A stretch of 64,000 nucleotides of DNA from Gemmatimonadota bacterium (GTDB taxonomy: Bacteria; Latescibacterota; UBA2968; GCA-2709665). The stretch covers positions 62,001-126,000 of the forward strand of contig JAPPFJ010000004.1 in NCBI GenBank assembly GCA_028877215.1, in the 5' to 3' direction. The notes beneath the pieces were generated by a model. The model did not search any database. It saw only the letters and a list, made by a program, of their open reading frames with translations, and was not told the origin of the DNA. This document shows positions 43,221 to 51,286 of this stretch, piece after piece (within the stretch, counting starts at the first letter, position 1; each line of letters begins with the position of its first letter). The translations under genes were made by a program, and so were the position numbers.

Positions 43221-44018
43221 GTGGCGCATCTAATCTGGTATGAGATTCTGATTGTGGTTGTCTTCGCCTCCGCGTGCGCCATGGCAGGCGCGCTTACACT
43301 CATCCAGGAGATCGTCTCAATTTGCCGCGAAGAATTGCGGTACGGGCTGCCGGCGAACCACGCGAGACTCACGAGCGGCGTTTTGGGCGGGCTTGCGGGG
43401 TTCGGCGTCGCCGCATTGGGCATTTACTACTACCTTTACGTGGCCCTGCCGGAAAGCTGGATCGAATGGGTGGGCCGCTCTGCATACGCGCTCATCCTGG
43501 CCGCCTCGACCGCGCACCTTTCCGTCATTGTCCACGCATGGAGACGGATTCGCGTCGAAGAGGAGGCCCTGGGTTCCACGCCATCCGCCTCAGAGGCTCC
43601 AACCCTGCTTGCGCGCCGGCAGGCCGGCCTGAGAGACCTCAGGACCGAATCGGACTCATTCACGGATCTGAAGGCCAGAGACGACGAACTGATCACAGAT
43701 CTGATCGGGGTGATCGGCGAGCGGCTGCTGTCCGGCCATCGCGCCCTGAGCCGTATTCCCTTCTATGGCTATCTCGGCACGGTCTGCGGCATCCTGCTCA
43801 TGGCGCAGGAACTCGGCCGGCTGGACGAAGCCACCGAGACGTTCAAAGTGCTCCGCGATATGGCCGACGGGTTGACGCTGGCCTTCAAGACCACGCTGAT
43901 TGCCCTGCTGGCCTACCTGCCGTTGAGAAAGTGCATCGACATTCTGATTGGACGGGTCGGCGCCCTCGAACGGGCATGGCTGGCGATGAGAGATGACCCG
44001 GGGAGCGAATCAAGTTGA
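43221..44018 (+). CDS. MotA/TolQ/ExbB-type proton channel family protein
   Basis: Protein of 265 aa. Seen: a hydrophobic helix at about 4-28, two further helices (about 50-75 and 85-105), a cytoplasmic stretch, then IPFYGYLGTVCGILLMAQEL and GLTLAFKTTLIALLAYLPL, the conserved TolQ/ExbB/MotA helix pair. In the first of these, Thr of the family is kept. Partner at 44015 overlaps its stop codon. Start GTG at 43221 has GGGAGGA 7 nt upstream. Such complexes couple the proton gradient to envelope movement. Confidence 0.8.
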   Translation: MAHLIWYEILIVVVFASACAMAGALTLIQEIVSICREELRYGLPANHARLTSGVLGGLAGFGVAALGIYYYLYVALPESWIEWVGRSAYALILAASTAHLSVIVHAWRRIRVEEEALGSTPSASEAPTLLARRQAGLRDLRTESDSFTDLKARDDELITDLIGVIGERLLSGHRALSRIPFYGYLGTVCGILLMAQELGRLDEATETFKVLRDMADGLTLAFKTTLIALLAYLPLRKCIDILIGRVGALERAWLAMRDDPGSESS

Positions 44019-44437
44019 GAAGCCGATTCATGCAGCGCGCCGCCACCCAGGCGGAAGAACACGACGTCAGCAAGGAACTGTTCCTCGGAATCATGATGCT
44101 CATGCTCACCCTGGGCATTATGATCCTGAACGTCGCACAACCGGTCTGGCGGGTACATCACCACGACCCCAGGACCGAGGACCTGGTTCTCATCTACACG
44201 GCAAAGGGACCCGGCCTCTCCAGCGACGGAAAATCCGTGGAACGGCTGCTCCAGCCGGGGGAGTTCGAGCGCCTCACCACCGGGCTCATCGCCCAGCCCG
44301 ACCGCAATCTCCACCTCTTCCTTCGCGGCGGCAGCCGGGACTACATGGTCAGACACGCGGCCTACGCCGATTCCCTGCTCTCCACGGCTCCCACGGGCAA
44401 GAAAGTGAGGCCCGCGGTGTTCGTCCATATGTGGTAA
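44015..44437 (+). CDS. TolR/ExbD-like single-span protein
   Basis: Protein of about 140 aa: one membrane helix (about 21-43, ELFLGIMMLMLTLGIMILN) and an extracytoplasmic domain with a LFLRGGSRDYMV strand and a terminal VFVHMW. The order after a TolQ/ExbB-type gene, size and topology suggest the ExbD/TolR partner. The Asp that lies within the ExbD/TolR helix and carries protons is not present in this helix. Start is a TTG overlapping the upstream stop (TTGA) with GGAG upstream, or an ATG 15 nt later. Confidence 0.55.
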   Translation: MRSRFMQRAATQAEEHDVSKELFLGIMMLMLTLGIMILNVAQPVWRVHHHDPRTEDLVLIYTAKGPGLSSDGKSVERLLQPGEFERLTTGLIAQPDRNLHLFLRGGSRDYMVRHAAYADSLLSTAPTGKKVRPAVFVHMW

Positions 44438-44569
44438 TCTTCTGGCGCGGGCGCCCACAAGGGACGCCCCTACATGGTCAACGTGGCCGCGTGATCTGGT
44501 ACCGCGAATTGGCAATTCGAGGCACGGCGCCGAAGCCGGCACTGCGGTGACATTGGAGGATTCGAGCAC

Positions 44570-44603
44570 AAAAAAACCGGCCGTGTCCAAAGACGGCCGG
44601 TTT
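44570..44603 (-). terminator. Intrinsic terminator of the 44627-45493 gene
   Basis: Perfect 11-bp GC-rich stem (44574-44584 with 44593-44603) followed on the minus strand by a run of seven T, just after the stop codon of the coiled-coil protein gene. Confidence 0.85.
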
Positions 44604-44626
44604 GGAAGGATCTTCATCTGCCGAGC

Positions 44627-45493
44627 CTATTTTTTCTTCAACACCGCCAGCACGCGCTGGCCCATCAGCGTCGAGTCCCAGAATGTGACCATCGTCTGCC
44701 CCGCGGGCCCCTTGCTGGCCCGGTATTCCTTTCGTCTGCTCAGTTTGCCGTGCCGGTCGCAAAGCGCCGCCAGTTCGCCCGGGACCGAGATGGTCCCGCC
44801 AACCGGCACCCTCTTGATCGAATCCAGGTTCCGCTCATCCGTAACGTCGGGAAAGCCCACAAGCTTGTAATTCTTCCTGATTGTAATGCCCCGCGACGTC
44901 TTCAGATACCCGGCCTCTTTCAGCCTGGCTTCTGTTCCCACGTAGACCAGCACCGAAGTCGCGGTTTCCTGCATGGTCTGCGCCTGCGCGACGGCTTCCT
45001 TCAGGCTGGACTCCAGCCTGATCAGCCGCGTTGTCTTGTCGTGAAGCAGCTTGTTCAGCGTGTCGACTTCGATCTTCAACGTCCGGACAGCCGCGGTTGC
45101 CTGGTCTTTCTCACCCCTCAGCAGTTTGAGTTCCGCAACCAGCTTCTCATTCATCGCCTGTTGTTTTCTATATAGCGCCTGATACTCCCTCATCTCGCTC
45201 GTAACCCTGTGCAGCGATGTCAGGAGCTTCCGGTTGGACACTCTCGCGCTGTCTACGTGGGCACGCATAGCATTTATCCGAGAGTCCATTTCATCAACCA
45301 GCGCGTTCAACGAATCGATCTGGCCGGTATAAAGCGCGATATCGCTCTCCAGTTGCACAACCTGCGGGTCGACTTCCGGAACGTTGTCAGGCTTCCAGAC
45401 CGTCAATAACAGAACAACCAGCAATGCCGCCAGAAACCCGACGACGATAACGATACGCTTCTTGTCGCCGGATGGATCGGATTGTTTGTTCAC
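44627..45493 (-). CDS. Membrane-anchored coiled-coil protein 1
   Basis: Protein of 288 aa. One N-terminal membrane helix (about 14-32), then a long heptad-rich coiled coil (about 45-185), then a small beta-rich C-terminal domain (DERNLDSIKRVPVGGTISVP, then ATLMGQ-like end). No family recognised; similar proteins occur near cell-envelope genes in several Bacteroidota-like groups. Convergent with the TolQ/TolR-like genes, and followed by a strong terminator. Confidence 0.7.
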   Translation of the reverse strand: MNKQSDPSGDKKRIVIVVGFLAALLVVLLLTVWKPDNVPEVDPQVVQLESDIALYTGQIDSLNALVDEMDSRINAMRAHVDSARVSNRKLLTSLHRVTSEMREYQALYRKQQAMNEKLVAELKLLRGEKDQATAAVRTLKIEVDTLNKLLHDKTTRLIRLESSLKEAVAQAQTMQETATSVLVYVGTEARLKEAGYLKTSRGITIRKNYKLVGFPDVTDERNLDSIKRVPVGGTISVPGELAALCDRHGKLSRRKEYRASKGPAGQTMVTFWDSTLMGQRVLAVLKKK

Positions 45494-45573
45494 GAGCCAC
45501 CTCCCAAAAATTCGGATACACGCCGGGTGAACCGCGATGATGCGCCAGGATAGTTGTTGCGCCAGGTTTCCGG

Positions 45574-46359
45574 CTACGGATTCCGCGGGCGTTTCATCAC
45601 CTTGCCGTAGATGGAGTCGACCGCGGCCTGCAGGGTCTCAGACGCCCTGCCATGCCTGATCATTGCACTGATGAGTTCATTCTGCGCGGCAGCCGCGTTC
45701 TTCAGCGCCTGCTGAGCCCGTTGCTCCGCGCGCAGAAGGGACGCACGCAGAAGGGCCGTTTCTTTCTTCTGCCGGTCGACGCGCGCCTCCACCCCCGCCA
45801 GGTTTTCGCGCGTACGGGCGAGATGCTCGAGGGTCTTCCTGTGGCGCGCCTCCTCCAGTGCGAGGCGCGTCCGAGATTCCCGGCTGAGCGCGCGTTCGGT
45901 ATTCAGGCTGTCCGAATAGGCGCTGCGGGCGTTTGCCTCTTCTGCCAACACCGCCTGTGTCTGCCGAAGCCGGTCGCGCATCTCCTTGAGATCGGCTTTC
46001 GTGCGTGCATGGCGCGACCGCTCTTCCTTCAGGTCAGCCCGAACTTCCCATTCGGACCTGGTCAGATCCACCTTTTCCAGTGTCCGGTCCAGCAGTTTCG
46101 CGCCCTGCTCATTCAGCTTCTCGCGGAAGGTTTCCACCGTTCTGTCCAGTCGTTCGCGGGTGTCCTTCATCGCCGCGTCCTGCTGCTGGAGTGCCGTTTG
46201 TGTCACAAGGAAGACCATCAGGCCGGACACGACGCTCACATAGCCGGCAAAGCCCAGCAGGTGCTTCTGCGACAGCGGTTTCACCCAATGGATGAGCGCA
46301 AAAACCCCGCCCCATATCAATACCAGGGCGCCGAGAATGGCAAGAATAATGACCTGCAA
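45574..46359 (-). CDS. Membrane-anchored coiled-coil protein 2
   Basis: Protein of about 261 aa: two hydrophobic helices (about 2-25 and 37-57), then a highly charged coiled coil of about 180 residues (RTVETFREKLNEQGAKLLDR onward). Start taken as TTG at 46359, where a membrane helix begins at once and GAGGCGG lies upstream; a longer frame to 46548 has no such support. Upstream of coiled-coil protein 1 on the same strand, 80 nt away, so both may be co-transcribed and structural. Confidence 0.6.
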   Translation of the reverse strand: MQVIILAILGALVLIWGGVFALIHWVKPLSQKHLLGFAGYVSVVSGLMVFLVTQTALQQQDAAMKDTRERLDRTVETFREKLNEQGAKLLDRTLEKVDLTRSEWEVRADLKEERSRHARTKADLKEMRDRLRQTQAVLAEEANARSAYSDSLNTERALSRESRTRLALEEARHRKTLEHLARTRENLAGVEARVDRQKKETALLRASLLRAEQRAQQALKNAAAAQNELISAMIRHGRASETLQAAVDSIYGKVMKRPRNP

Positions 46360-46590
46360 GGGCAGACCGCCTCGAGAATCCGAATTAAGAGGTGGGAACG
46401 GGTATAAATTGATGCATTTACCCCGTTTCGTCAAGAGCAAACGTCCGGAAATCCGCGTCGGCGCATGTAACGAATCGGTATTCCGGTTACAATTGACCGA
46501 CAGAACATGACGGGTCGCTGCGATGCCGCGACCCGTCTCAATGCACATTCGTTCCCGTTGTCTCTCGCCTGGGTCTTCCTCGATGCCACG

Positions 46591-47445
46591 CTACAGAAAC
46601 GCCTCCAGACGCTTCCGTACCGACGGCTGCCTCAACCTTACGAATGCGTCCTCCTTCAATTGCCTCACCCGTTCACGACTGATCCCAAGACGGCGTCCGA
46701 TCTCCTGGTACGTCGTCGGTTCCTCGCCGTGCATACCAAAATAGAGACTGAGTATTTTCCTGTGACGATCTGAAAGCAGATCCAGACTCTCCTCTACGGC
46801 TCGGGTTCGGCACGCTTCGACGAGCGTCTCTTCCGCCGAAGCGAGGCGCCGGTCCGAAAGCGTCTCCGAAAGACTCAGGCGGCCTTCAGCACCAGCGGAG
46901 TCGATCGAGACGGCGTTTGCGCCTCCATCCAGACAGCGGTTGAGCCTCTTCAGCGGCAAACCGGATTGCGCGGCGACTTCCTCCAGCGCGGGACTGCGTT
47001 CAAGGCGCTGCATCAGACGATCTTCCGTCCTTTTCATTCGGCCGATATCGTTTAATACGCTTGCAGGCACACGGACGGTCCGTGTCTGAACGTCCAATGC
47101 CTTCAGAATGTGCTGCCGGATCCACCAGACCGCGTACGTAATAAACCTGCAACCCTTGCTCCGGTCGAATTTTCGGGCAGCGGTAAACAACCCGCAATTG
47201 CCCTCGTTGATGAGGTCTCCCAGCGGCAGACCCTGGTTCTGATATCCTCTGGCGATATGAATGACGAAGCGAAGATTCGCATTGACAAGCGCCGCAATTG
47301 CTGCTACGTCCCCCGCTTCGATCCTGGCAGCGAGGGCCCGTTCTTCGGCCGAATCGATCCGCGGATGTCGATCGACCTCTCTGTAGTAATGTTTCAGCGA
47401 TCTGTCTTCACACGTAACACAACCTTCGAACGTTTCGGCAAACAT
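46591..47445 (-). CDS. RNA polymerase sigma-70 family factor, group 2
   Basis: Protein of 284 aa. Seen: region 2 with ANLRFVIHIARGYQNQG, LGDLINEGNCGL and FITYAVWWIRQHI (core-binding and -10 recognition), a region 3, and region 4 with TYQEIGRRLGISRERVRQLK (-35 helix-turn-helix). It lacks the long region 1.1 and NCR of a primary sigma, so it is a group-2 alternative factor of the RpoS/HrdB-relative type. Its promoter carries a palindrome in the spacer (47535-47556), so it is likely regulated. A perfect 10-bp hairpin (46509-46537) lies downstream. Confidence 0.9.
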   Translation of the reverse strand: MFAETFEGCVTCEDRSLKHYYREVDRHPRIDSAEERALAARIEAGDVAAIAALVNANLRFVIHIARGYQNQGLPLGDLINEGNCGLFTAARKFDRSKGCRFITYAVWWIRQHILKALDVQTRTVRVPASVLNDIGRMKRTEDRLMQRLERSPALEEVAAQSGLPLKRLNRCLDGGANAVSIDSAGAEGRLSLSETLSDRRLASAEETLVEACRTRAVEESLDLLSDRHRKILSLYFGMHGEEPTTYQEIGRRLGISRERVRQLKEDAFVRLRQPSVRKRLEAFL

Positions 47446-47531
47446 CGATGATCCTCCGAGAACTGAAGTAACCCGACCGATTGAGAATTGGTAACGCGCC
47501 CTGCTGGAATGTATTGTTCTCCAGTACCTGA

Positions 47532-47560
47532 AATATACTGAACATACGTTCAGTATTCAA
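47532..47560 (-). promoter_or_regulatory. Promoter of the sigma factor gene
   Basis: Minus strand: TTGAAT at 47555-47560, 17-bp spacer, TATATT at 47532-47537. Leader of about 85 nt to the ATG at 47445. Confidence 0.65.
47535..47556. promoter_or_regulatory. SOS-box-like operator within the sigma factor promoter
   Basis: Perfect 9-bp inverted repeat ATACTGAAC-ATAC-GTTCAGTAT. Its centre, GAAC-N4-GTTC, equals the LexA box known from Bacillus-type SOS regulation. It fills the spacer between the -35 and -10 elements, so bound repressor would block the promoter. Operator identity is inferred. Confidence 0.6.
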
Positions 47561-47571
47561 GTAGAAACTTC

Positions 47572-47600
47572 TTGTTCCGGTGAGTTTTTTTTCATACTTT
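47572..47600 (+). promoter_or_regulatory. Candidate promoter of Gfo/Idh/MocA gene 3
   Basis: TTGTTC at 47572-47577, 17-bp spacer with a long T run, TACTTT at 47595-47600; 78 nt before the ATG. Weak match. Confidence 0.3.
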
Positions 47601-47677
47601 TCGCCCTCGGTACCGCAGGGAGGTTCCTTTATTCCAGGTCGAGTGTTTTTGTGATGGTGTCCTGAGGGAGAGTTGCG

Positions 47678-48697
47678 ATGGAAAAGATACGCATCGGACT
47701 GGTCCGCTGCGATATGCACGGTATGTATTATGGCGCGCTTATGGCCGACCATGCGCCCCTGCGACTTCAGAAACCCATGGATAACAGCGCCGGCGCGCCG
47801 TACACCTGGATGAGCGGCGGGGCGCACTTTTATTTTTATACATTCTACAGCGACCCCACCCGCATGACGGTTCCGTGCCTGCACGAATTTGAAATCGCTC
47901 GCGTATGGGACGAACATCCGGGCGTCGGCGATGTCTTTGCGCGGGTCTTCACCTCCAGGCCGCGGGTGTGCGAGCATGTTCACGAAGTCTCTGACGACGT
48001 GGACCTCGTTCTGGTGGCCGACTGCAATTACGACGGCGCCGACCACCTGGAACTGGCCAGACCGGGACTGGAAAAAGGAGTGCCTACCTTTATCGACAAA
48101 CCGCTCGCGAACAATCTGGACAACGCGAACGCCATCGTCGACCTGGCGCGGAAACACAATGCCCCCCTGCTTTCCCGTTCCATCCTGAACACGCTCCCTC
48201 AGGCCAGGCAATTCGCCGCCCGCTTTCCGGAAGTCGGCAACCTGGAATTCGTCTCCATACGGGGGGGAGGTCCCTCCCTGGCGGGTCAGATCCACGCTAT
48301 ATGCCTGGCTCAGAACTTCTTCGGACCCGGCGTGCGCGCCGTGGAATCCATGGGTGAAAACACGGGCGGCTTCATGCGACTGGTCTACCCGGACGAACCC
48401 CGTTTTCCCCGATGCGGCGCCATGCTCAGCTGCGACTCGGGAGACACGTACCACTGCGCCTTCTACGCCAGCGCGTACGGGAACATGGGCGATATACATT
48501 CGGCCCCTCTTGGCGATTACGTCTTTCCGTACGGCGCGTACGAGAACATCAAGCTGATCAGGAAGATGGTCGATACCCGTCAGCCGCCGGTTCCCTATCC
48601 TGAAATCCTGGAAAGCGTCGCGGTTGCCACCGCGGCGGTCAAAGCGCACAATACCGGAAGGCAGATCCCGCTGCAGGACGTCGGATACGTGCGCTGA
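47678..48697 (+). CDS. Gfo/Idh/MocA family-like protein 3
   Basis: Protein of 339 aa whose middle is a Rossmann oxidoreductase-like core. Seen: IRIGLVRCDMHGMYYG at the N-terminus in place of a clean GxGxxG, DLVLVADCNYDGADH, and PTFIDKPLANNLDNA, the equivalent of the EKP region, and a C-terminal GGGPSLAGQI domain. The cofactor motif is atypical, so NAD(P) binding is likely but not certain. ATG at 47678 has GGGAGAG 7 nt upstream. A short terminator-like hairpin follows. Confidence 0.75.
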   Translation: MEKIRIGLVRCDMHGMYYGALMADHAPLRLQKPMDNSAGAPYTWMSGGAHFYFYTFYSDPTRMTVPCLHEFEIARVWDEHPGVGDVFARVFTSRPRVCEHVHEVSDDVDLVLVADCNYDGADHLELARPGLEKGVPTFIDKPLANNLDNANAIVDLARKHNAPLLSRSILNTLPQARQFAARFPEVGNLEFVSIRGGGPSLAGQIHAICLAQNFFGPGVRAVESMGENTGGFMRLVYPDEPRFPRCGAMLSCDSGDTYHCAFYASAYGNMGDIHSAPLGDYVFPYGAYENIKLIRKMVDTRQPPVPYPEILESVAVATAAVKAHNTGRQIPLQDVGYVR

Positions 48698-48706
48698 TAA
48701 AAAACG

Positions 48707-48733
48707 AGGGACGCAACTCACGTTGCGCCCCTT
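48707..48733 (+). terminator. Hairpin after Gfo/Idh/MocA gene 3
   Basis: GGGACGCAA and TTGCGCCCC form a 9-bp stem with one mismatch, followed by a few T. A second, perfect 11-bp stem lies at 48746-48780 (CCTCAATGTGG and its complement) and could serve the convergent PhyH gene. Confidence 0.5.
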
Positions 48734-48845
48734 GATTGCGGCTCGCCTCAATGTGGCCTGAATCGGTCCCCACATTGAGGGCCCGATCGTATCCCCACGC
48801 GCTGCTTCCCTTTCGTCACCGGACCGCGTCCGGGTTGCCTGCCAC

Positions 48846-49619
48846 TCAGACGTCTACGATAAATCGGGTCAGGTCTTTTGCCCGGTCCGAAAGGGAATCG
48901 AACAAGGACCGGGGCAAGGGGTGTTCCTTTCTGAGCCACACGAACCACGGCGCCGAATAACCCACGCTCGTCATTGCACGAATCTCATCCGACCGGTTGG
49001 CCGTGCCCCCGTGCCAGCAACGGATGTCACGAATAACGGCTCCACCTGCAGGCCCGCATACGATCGATCGCTTCATCCAGTCCGGCTCCTCCTCCAGCCC
49101 GGGCGCCGGATCCCGATTGCGGTGGGTGCCGGGCACAAACCGTGTAGCGCCATTGATCTCCGTAAAATCCACCATGGGAAAATTCACCACGATTACCGGC
49201 GTGGGCAGGTCGAATACGTTCACCCGCCCCTGGGGGTCGCGGAGCATATCCGTAATATCCGCGTGCAGCTTCTGGATCCTTGCGCCGGGCAGCGAGTAAT
49301 CTCCTCCGGCGCCCCAGCAGTGGAAATCACTGCTTTTCCAGATTGCTTCCAGGACTGGTAAAACCGTCTGTAGATCAATCAACTGGGCCCACTCCGGGTG
49401 GTGAATCTGCTGGCCGAAGGAATAGCGCGCGTAACCGCGGTTCGCATCGTCCAATGGAATCGCCTCCGTCTGCTGCATGATCACTCGGTCCGCACCGGAC
49501 CGTGCGTAAGCCAGTTGCTGTGCCGTCAGTGCATCCCGCATCACGACAAGCCCGTCCCGATTAAAAATTCGCACCGCCTTCTCCACTTCCGACGGTTCCA
49601 CAATCTCGACGTCCAGCAT
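48846..49619 (-). CDS. Phytanoyl-CoA dioxygenase (PhyH) family protein 5
   Basis: Predicted Fe(II)/2-oxoglutarate dioxygenase of 257 aa. Seen: HAD iron motif in KLHADITDML near residue 115, FPMVDFTEINGATRFVPGTHRN, and distal CWHGGTANRSDE with His and Arg. Start ATG at 49619 has GGAGGAG 6 nt upstream, and homology begins just after it; the frame to 49709 is not needed. Substrate unknown. A purine-rich intergenic repeat lies upstream. Confidence 0.87.
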   Translation of the reverse strand: MLDVEIVEPSEVEKAVRIFNRDGLVVMRDALTAQQLAYARSGADRVIMQQTEAIPLDDANRGYARYSFGQQIHHPEWAQLIDLQTVLPVLEAIWKSSDFHCWGAGGDYSLPGARIQKLHADITDMLRDPQGRVNVFDLPTPVIVVNFPMVDFTEINGATRFVPGTHRNRDPAPGLEEEPDWMKRSIVCGPAGGAVIRDIRCWHGGTANRSDEIRAMTSVGYSAPWFVWLRKEHPLPRSLFDSLSDRAKDLTRFIVDV

Positions 49620-49668
49620 CTCTTTTCTCCTCCGACCAGCTTCAGTTCGAAATAAGGCAACCCTAAAA

Positions 49669-49870
49669 TTGGCCACAAAGAGCCTGAATGCGGGGAGACG
49701 GTAGACCAAAAGCGGTGAGACGGGAGCCGGTAGAGGTTAGAGATTACCTGCCTTGTGAGGCTTCTCTTCGTGCCGGAGGCAAGGAGGGATAAATCGGCCG
49801 GCAAGGATATCTTCTCCCGTCTTACGTCTCCCGTCTACCCGATTTTCTTCCCCTCTTCCGTCTCCCTGAT
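49669..49870. repeat. Dispersed purine/pyrimidine-skewed repeat, family 4, copy 1
   Basis: From GGCCACAAAGAGCCTGAATGCG through a purine-rich block, a CCTGCCTTGTGAGG core and a pyrimidine-rich block (CCCGTCTTACGTCTCCCGTC). The same order recurs at 58013-58275; short related tracts occur at 52809-52845. Not a tandem repeat and with no coding sense. Confidence 0.6.
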
Positions 49871-49952
49871 TCTCGGAGGCCGCGGGATGAAGTTCCGTGC
49901 ACGTTCATTCTTCAGCTTGTCGCGGCAAGTCCCCCTATCGGAGTACGGGGAT

Positions 49953-50092
49953 AAAAAAAGCGCCTAACCTACCAGGTGCCGAAAATTATTGACGAAGTTC
50001 CACAGTAACCTGTGGAATAACTTCCGGTTGGGTCACCCTTACGTAGATTCAAGGCACTTTTAGAGGTTGAACCCTGAGGATCCAGCCTCCGT
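49953..50092 (-). ncRNA. Candidate structured small RNA of unknown family
   Basis: Preceded by a promoter (50098-50126) and ending in a T-run (A7 at 49953-49959 on the plus strand). Predicted rod: AGTGCCT pairs with AGGCGCT at the 3' end, AATCTAC with GTAGGTT, GGGTG with CACCT, then a large asymmetric loop, and an apical hairpin TTCCACAG-GTTA-CTGTGGAA (49998-50017) extended by CGGAAG/CTTCG. The outermost stem followed by U7 would also terminate the transcript. The rod with an internal loop recalls 6S RNA in outline, but I do not recognise 6S or SRP sequence motifs. It lies between a PhyH gene and a HisN-like gene on the other strand. Confidence 0.45.
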
Positions 50093-50097
50093 AAGAA

Positions 50098-50126
50098 AAT
50101 ATAAGCATTCCGGAATGAAAACGCAA
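50098..50126 (-). promoter_or_regulatory. Promoter of the candidate small RNA
   Basis: Minus strand: TTGCGT at 50121-50126, 17-bp spacer, TATATT at 50098-50103. Confidence 0.45.
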
Positions 50127-50155
50127 GCGGAACTCTGAACGTTGCCGGCGCGAAC

Positions 50156-50184
50156 TTGACAACCTTCGAACTCCTGCATACATT
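50156..50184 (+). promoter_or_regulatory. Sigma-70-type promoter of the HisN-like gene
   Basis: TTGACA at 50156-50161, 17-bp spacer, TACATT at 50179-50184. The leader to the start codon contains MITE copy 2. Confidence 0.6.
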
Positions 50185-50269
50185 CGGGCCTCGACAGGAC
50201 TGTCGCCCCTGCATCTGCGCCGTGCGGTGACGGACGAAGACAAAGAGACGTTGCACATTTGCGGAATTG

Positions 50270-50356
50270 AGAAGCTGTCTTAAAATTCCCAGCGGTCTTC
50301 GCGCGGCTGCAAAAGCGCCGGTCGGGAACTCACCGGTAATTTTAAAACAACTTCTG
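50270..50356 (-). mobile_element. MITE-like element, copy 2 (internal deletion, inverted)
   Basis: About 85 bp with the same ends as copy 1 in the opposite orientation and most of the middle missing. Right end has mismatches (AAAACAACTTC). Flanked by TGA on both sides, a TNA duplication. It lies between the promoter and the ribosome-binding site (GAAAGGAG) of the HisN-like gene. Confidence 0.75.
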
Positions 50357-50370
50357 AGAAAGGAGCGCCC

Positions 50371-51141
50371 ATGGCAGAGCCTTCTCTCCAGGATCTTCTG
50401 GCTTTCAGCACCAACGCGGCCTGGCAGGCCGGACGCATTACCCTGCGGTACTTTCAGTCCGGCGTCCGGGTCGAAACGAAATCCGACGACAGCCCCGTTA
50501 CCGAAGCCGACCGCAAAGCGGAGCGAAGGATCGCCGGGCTGATACAGGACCGTTTTCCGGAGGACGCCATCGTCGGAGAAGAGTTCGGCGACCGGACCGG
50601 CCGGACCCCCCGCCGCTGGATTATCGACCCGATCGACGGTACGAAGTCCTTCGTTCACGGCGTGCCGCTCTACGGGGTGATGATCTGCGTGGAAATAGAC
50701 GGCGTCCCGTCCGTTGGCGTGGTTCACCTCCCCGCCATGAACGAGATGGTATGCGCCGCCAGGGGATCGGGCTGTACGTGGAACGGCCGACCGGCGAGCG
50801 TCTCCACGGTCTCGCGCCTGGAAGACGCGCTCCTCTGCGCCACCGACTTCGAATCGTTCGCCGAGTTCGGCCGGGACGGCGCATACCGCAACCTCGCGGG
50901 AAGGGTCGCTTATTGCCGGGGATGGGGCGACTGTTACGGGCACGTCCTTGTCGCCACGGGCCGTGCGGAAATCATGCTGGACCCCGTGATGGCCGTGTGG
51001 GACTGCGCCGCGCTGCAGCCCATTCTGGAAGAAGCGGGCGGCACGTTTACGGACTGGAGCGGAAACCCGACCATTCGAGGCGGCAACGCCATTTCCACGA
51101 ACGGGGTTCTGTTCGATGAGGTGATACGAAGTATTGCCTAG
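50371..51141 (+). CDS. Histidinol-phosphatase / inositol-phosphatase family protein (HisN-like)
   Basis: FIG-superfamily metal-dependent phosphatase of 256 aa. Seen: SPVTEADRKAERRI, GEEFG, the core metal site WIIDPIDGTKSFVHGVPLYG near residues 88-107, and MLDPVMAVWDCAALQPILEEAGG with the second metal Asp. The best match is the histidinol-phosphate phosphatase branch (HisN) because of the KSFVHGVPLYG wording, but inositol-1-phosphate or PAP phosphatase activity is possible. ATG has AAGGAG 6 nt upstream. Confidence 0.82.
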   Translation: MAEPSLQDLLAFSTNAAWQAGRITLRYFQSGVRVETKSDDSPVTEADRKAERRIAGLIQDRFPEDAIVGEEFGDRTGRTPRRWIIDPIDGTKSFVHGVPLYGVMICVEIDGVPSVGVVHLPAMNEMVCAARGSGCTWNGRPASVSTVSRLEDALLCATDFESFAEFGRDGAYRNLAGRVAYCRGWGDCYGHVLVATGRAEIMLDPVMAVWDCAALQPILEEAGGTFTDWSGNPTIRGGNAISTNGVLFDEVIRSIA

Positions 51142-51286
51142 GCGATTCGACGCAAGAACCGGAACTTACAGGGCTGGACAGGATAAACAGGATGAGAAAC
51201 CGTTGCAAGCCCCCTGATGGCAACCAGCATCGCGCGGCGGCCCACAGACCCTTCCGTGAATCGGCCACGAACTTCTACCGGTTTCT

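Noticed and set aside
49669-49870. CRISPR-like array
   Set aside because: The GTAGAC/GAGACG units are irregular, short and not separated by unique spacers; they are purine-rich simple repeats.
49953-50092. Assignment of the candidate small RNA as 6S or SRP RNA
   Set aside because: The GGAA-type SRP loop and the 6S signature bases were not found; only the general rod outline fits.
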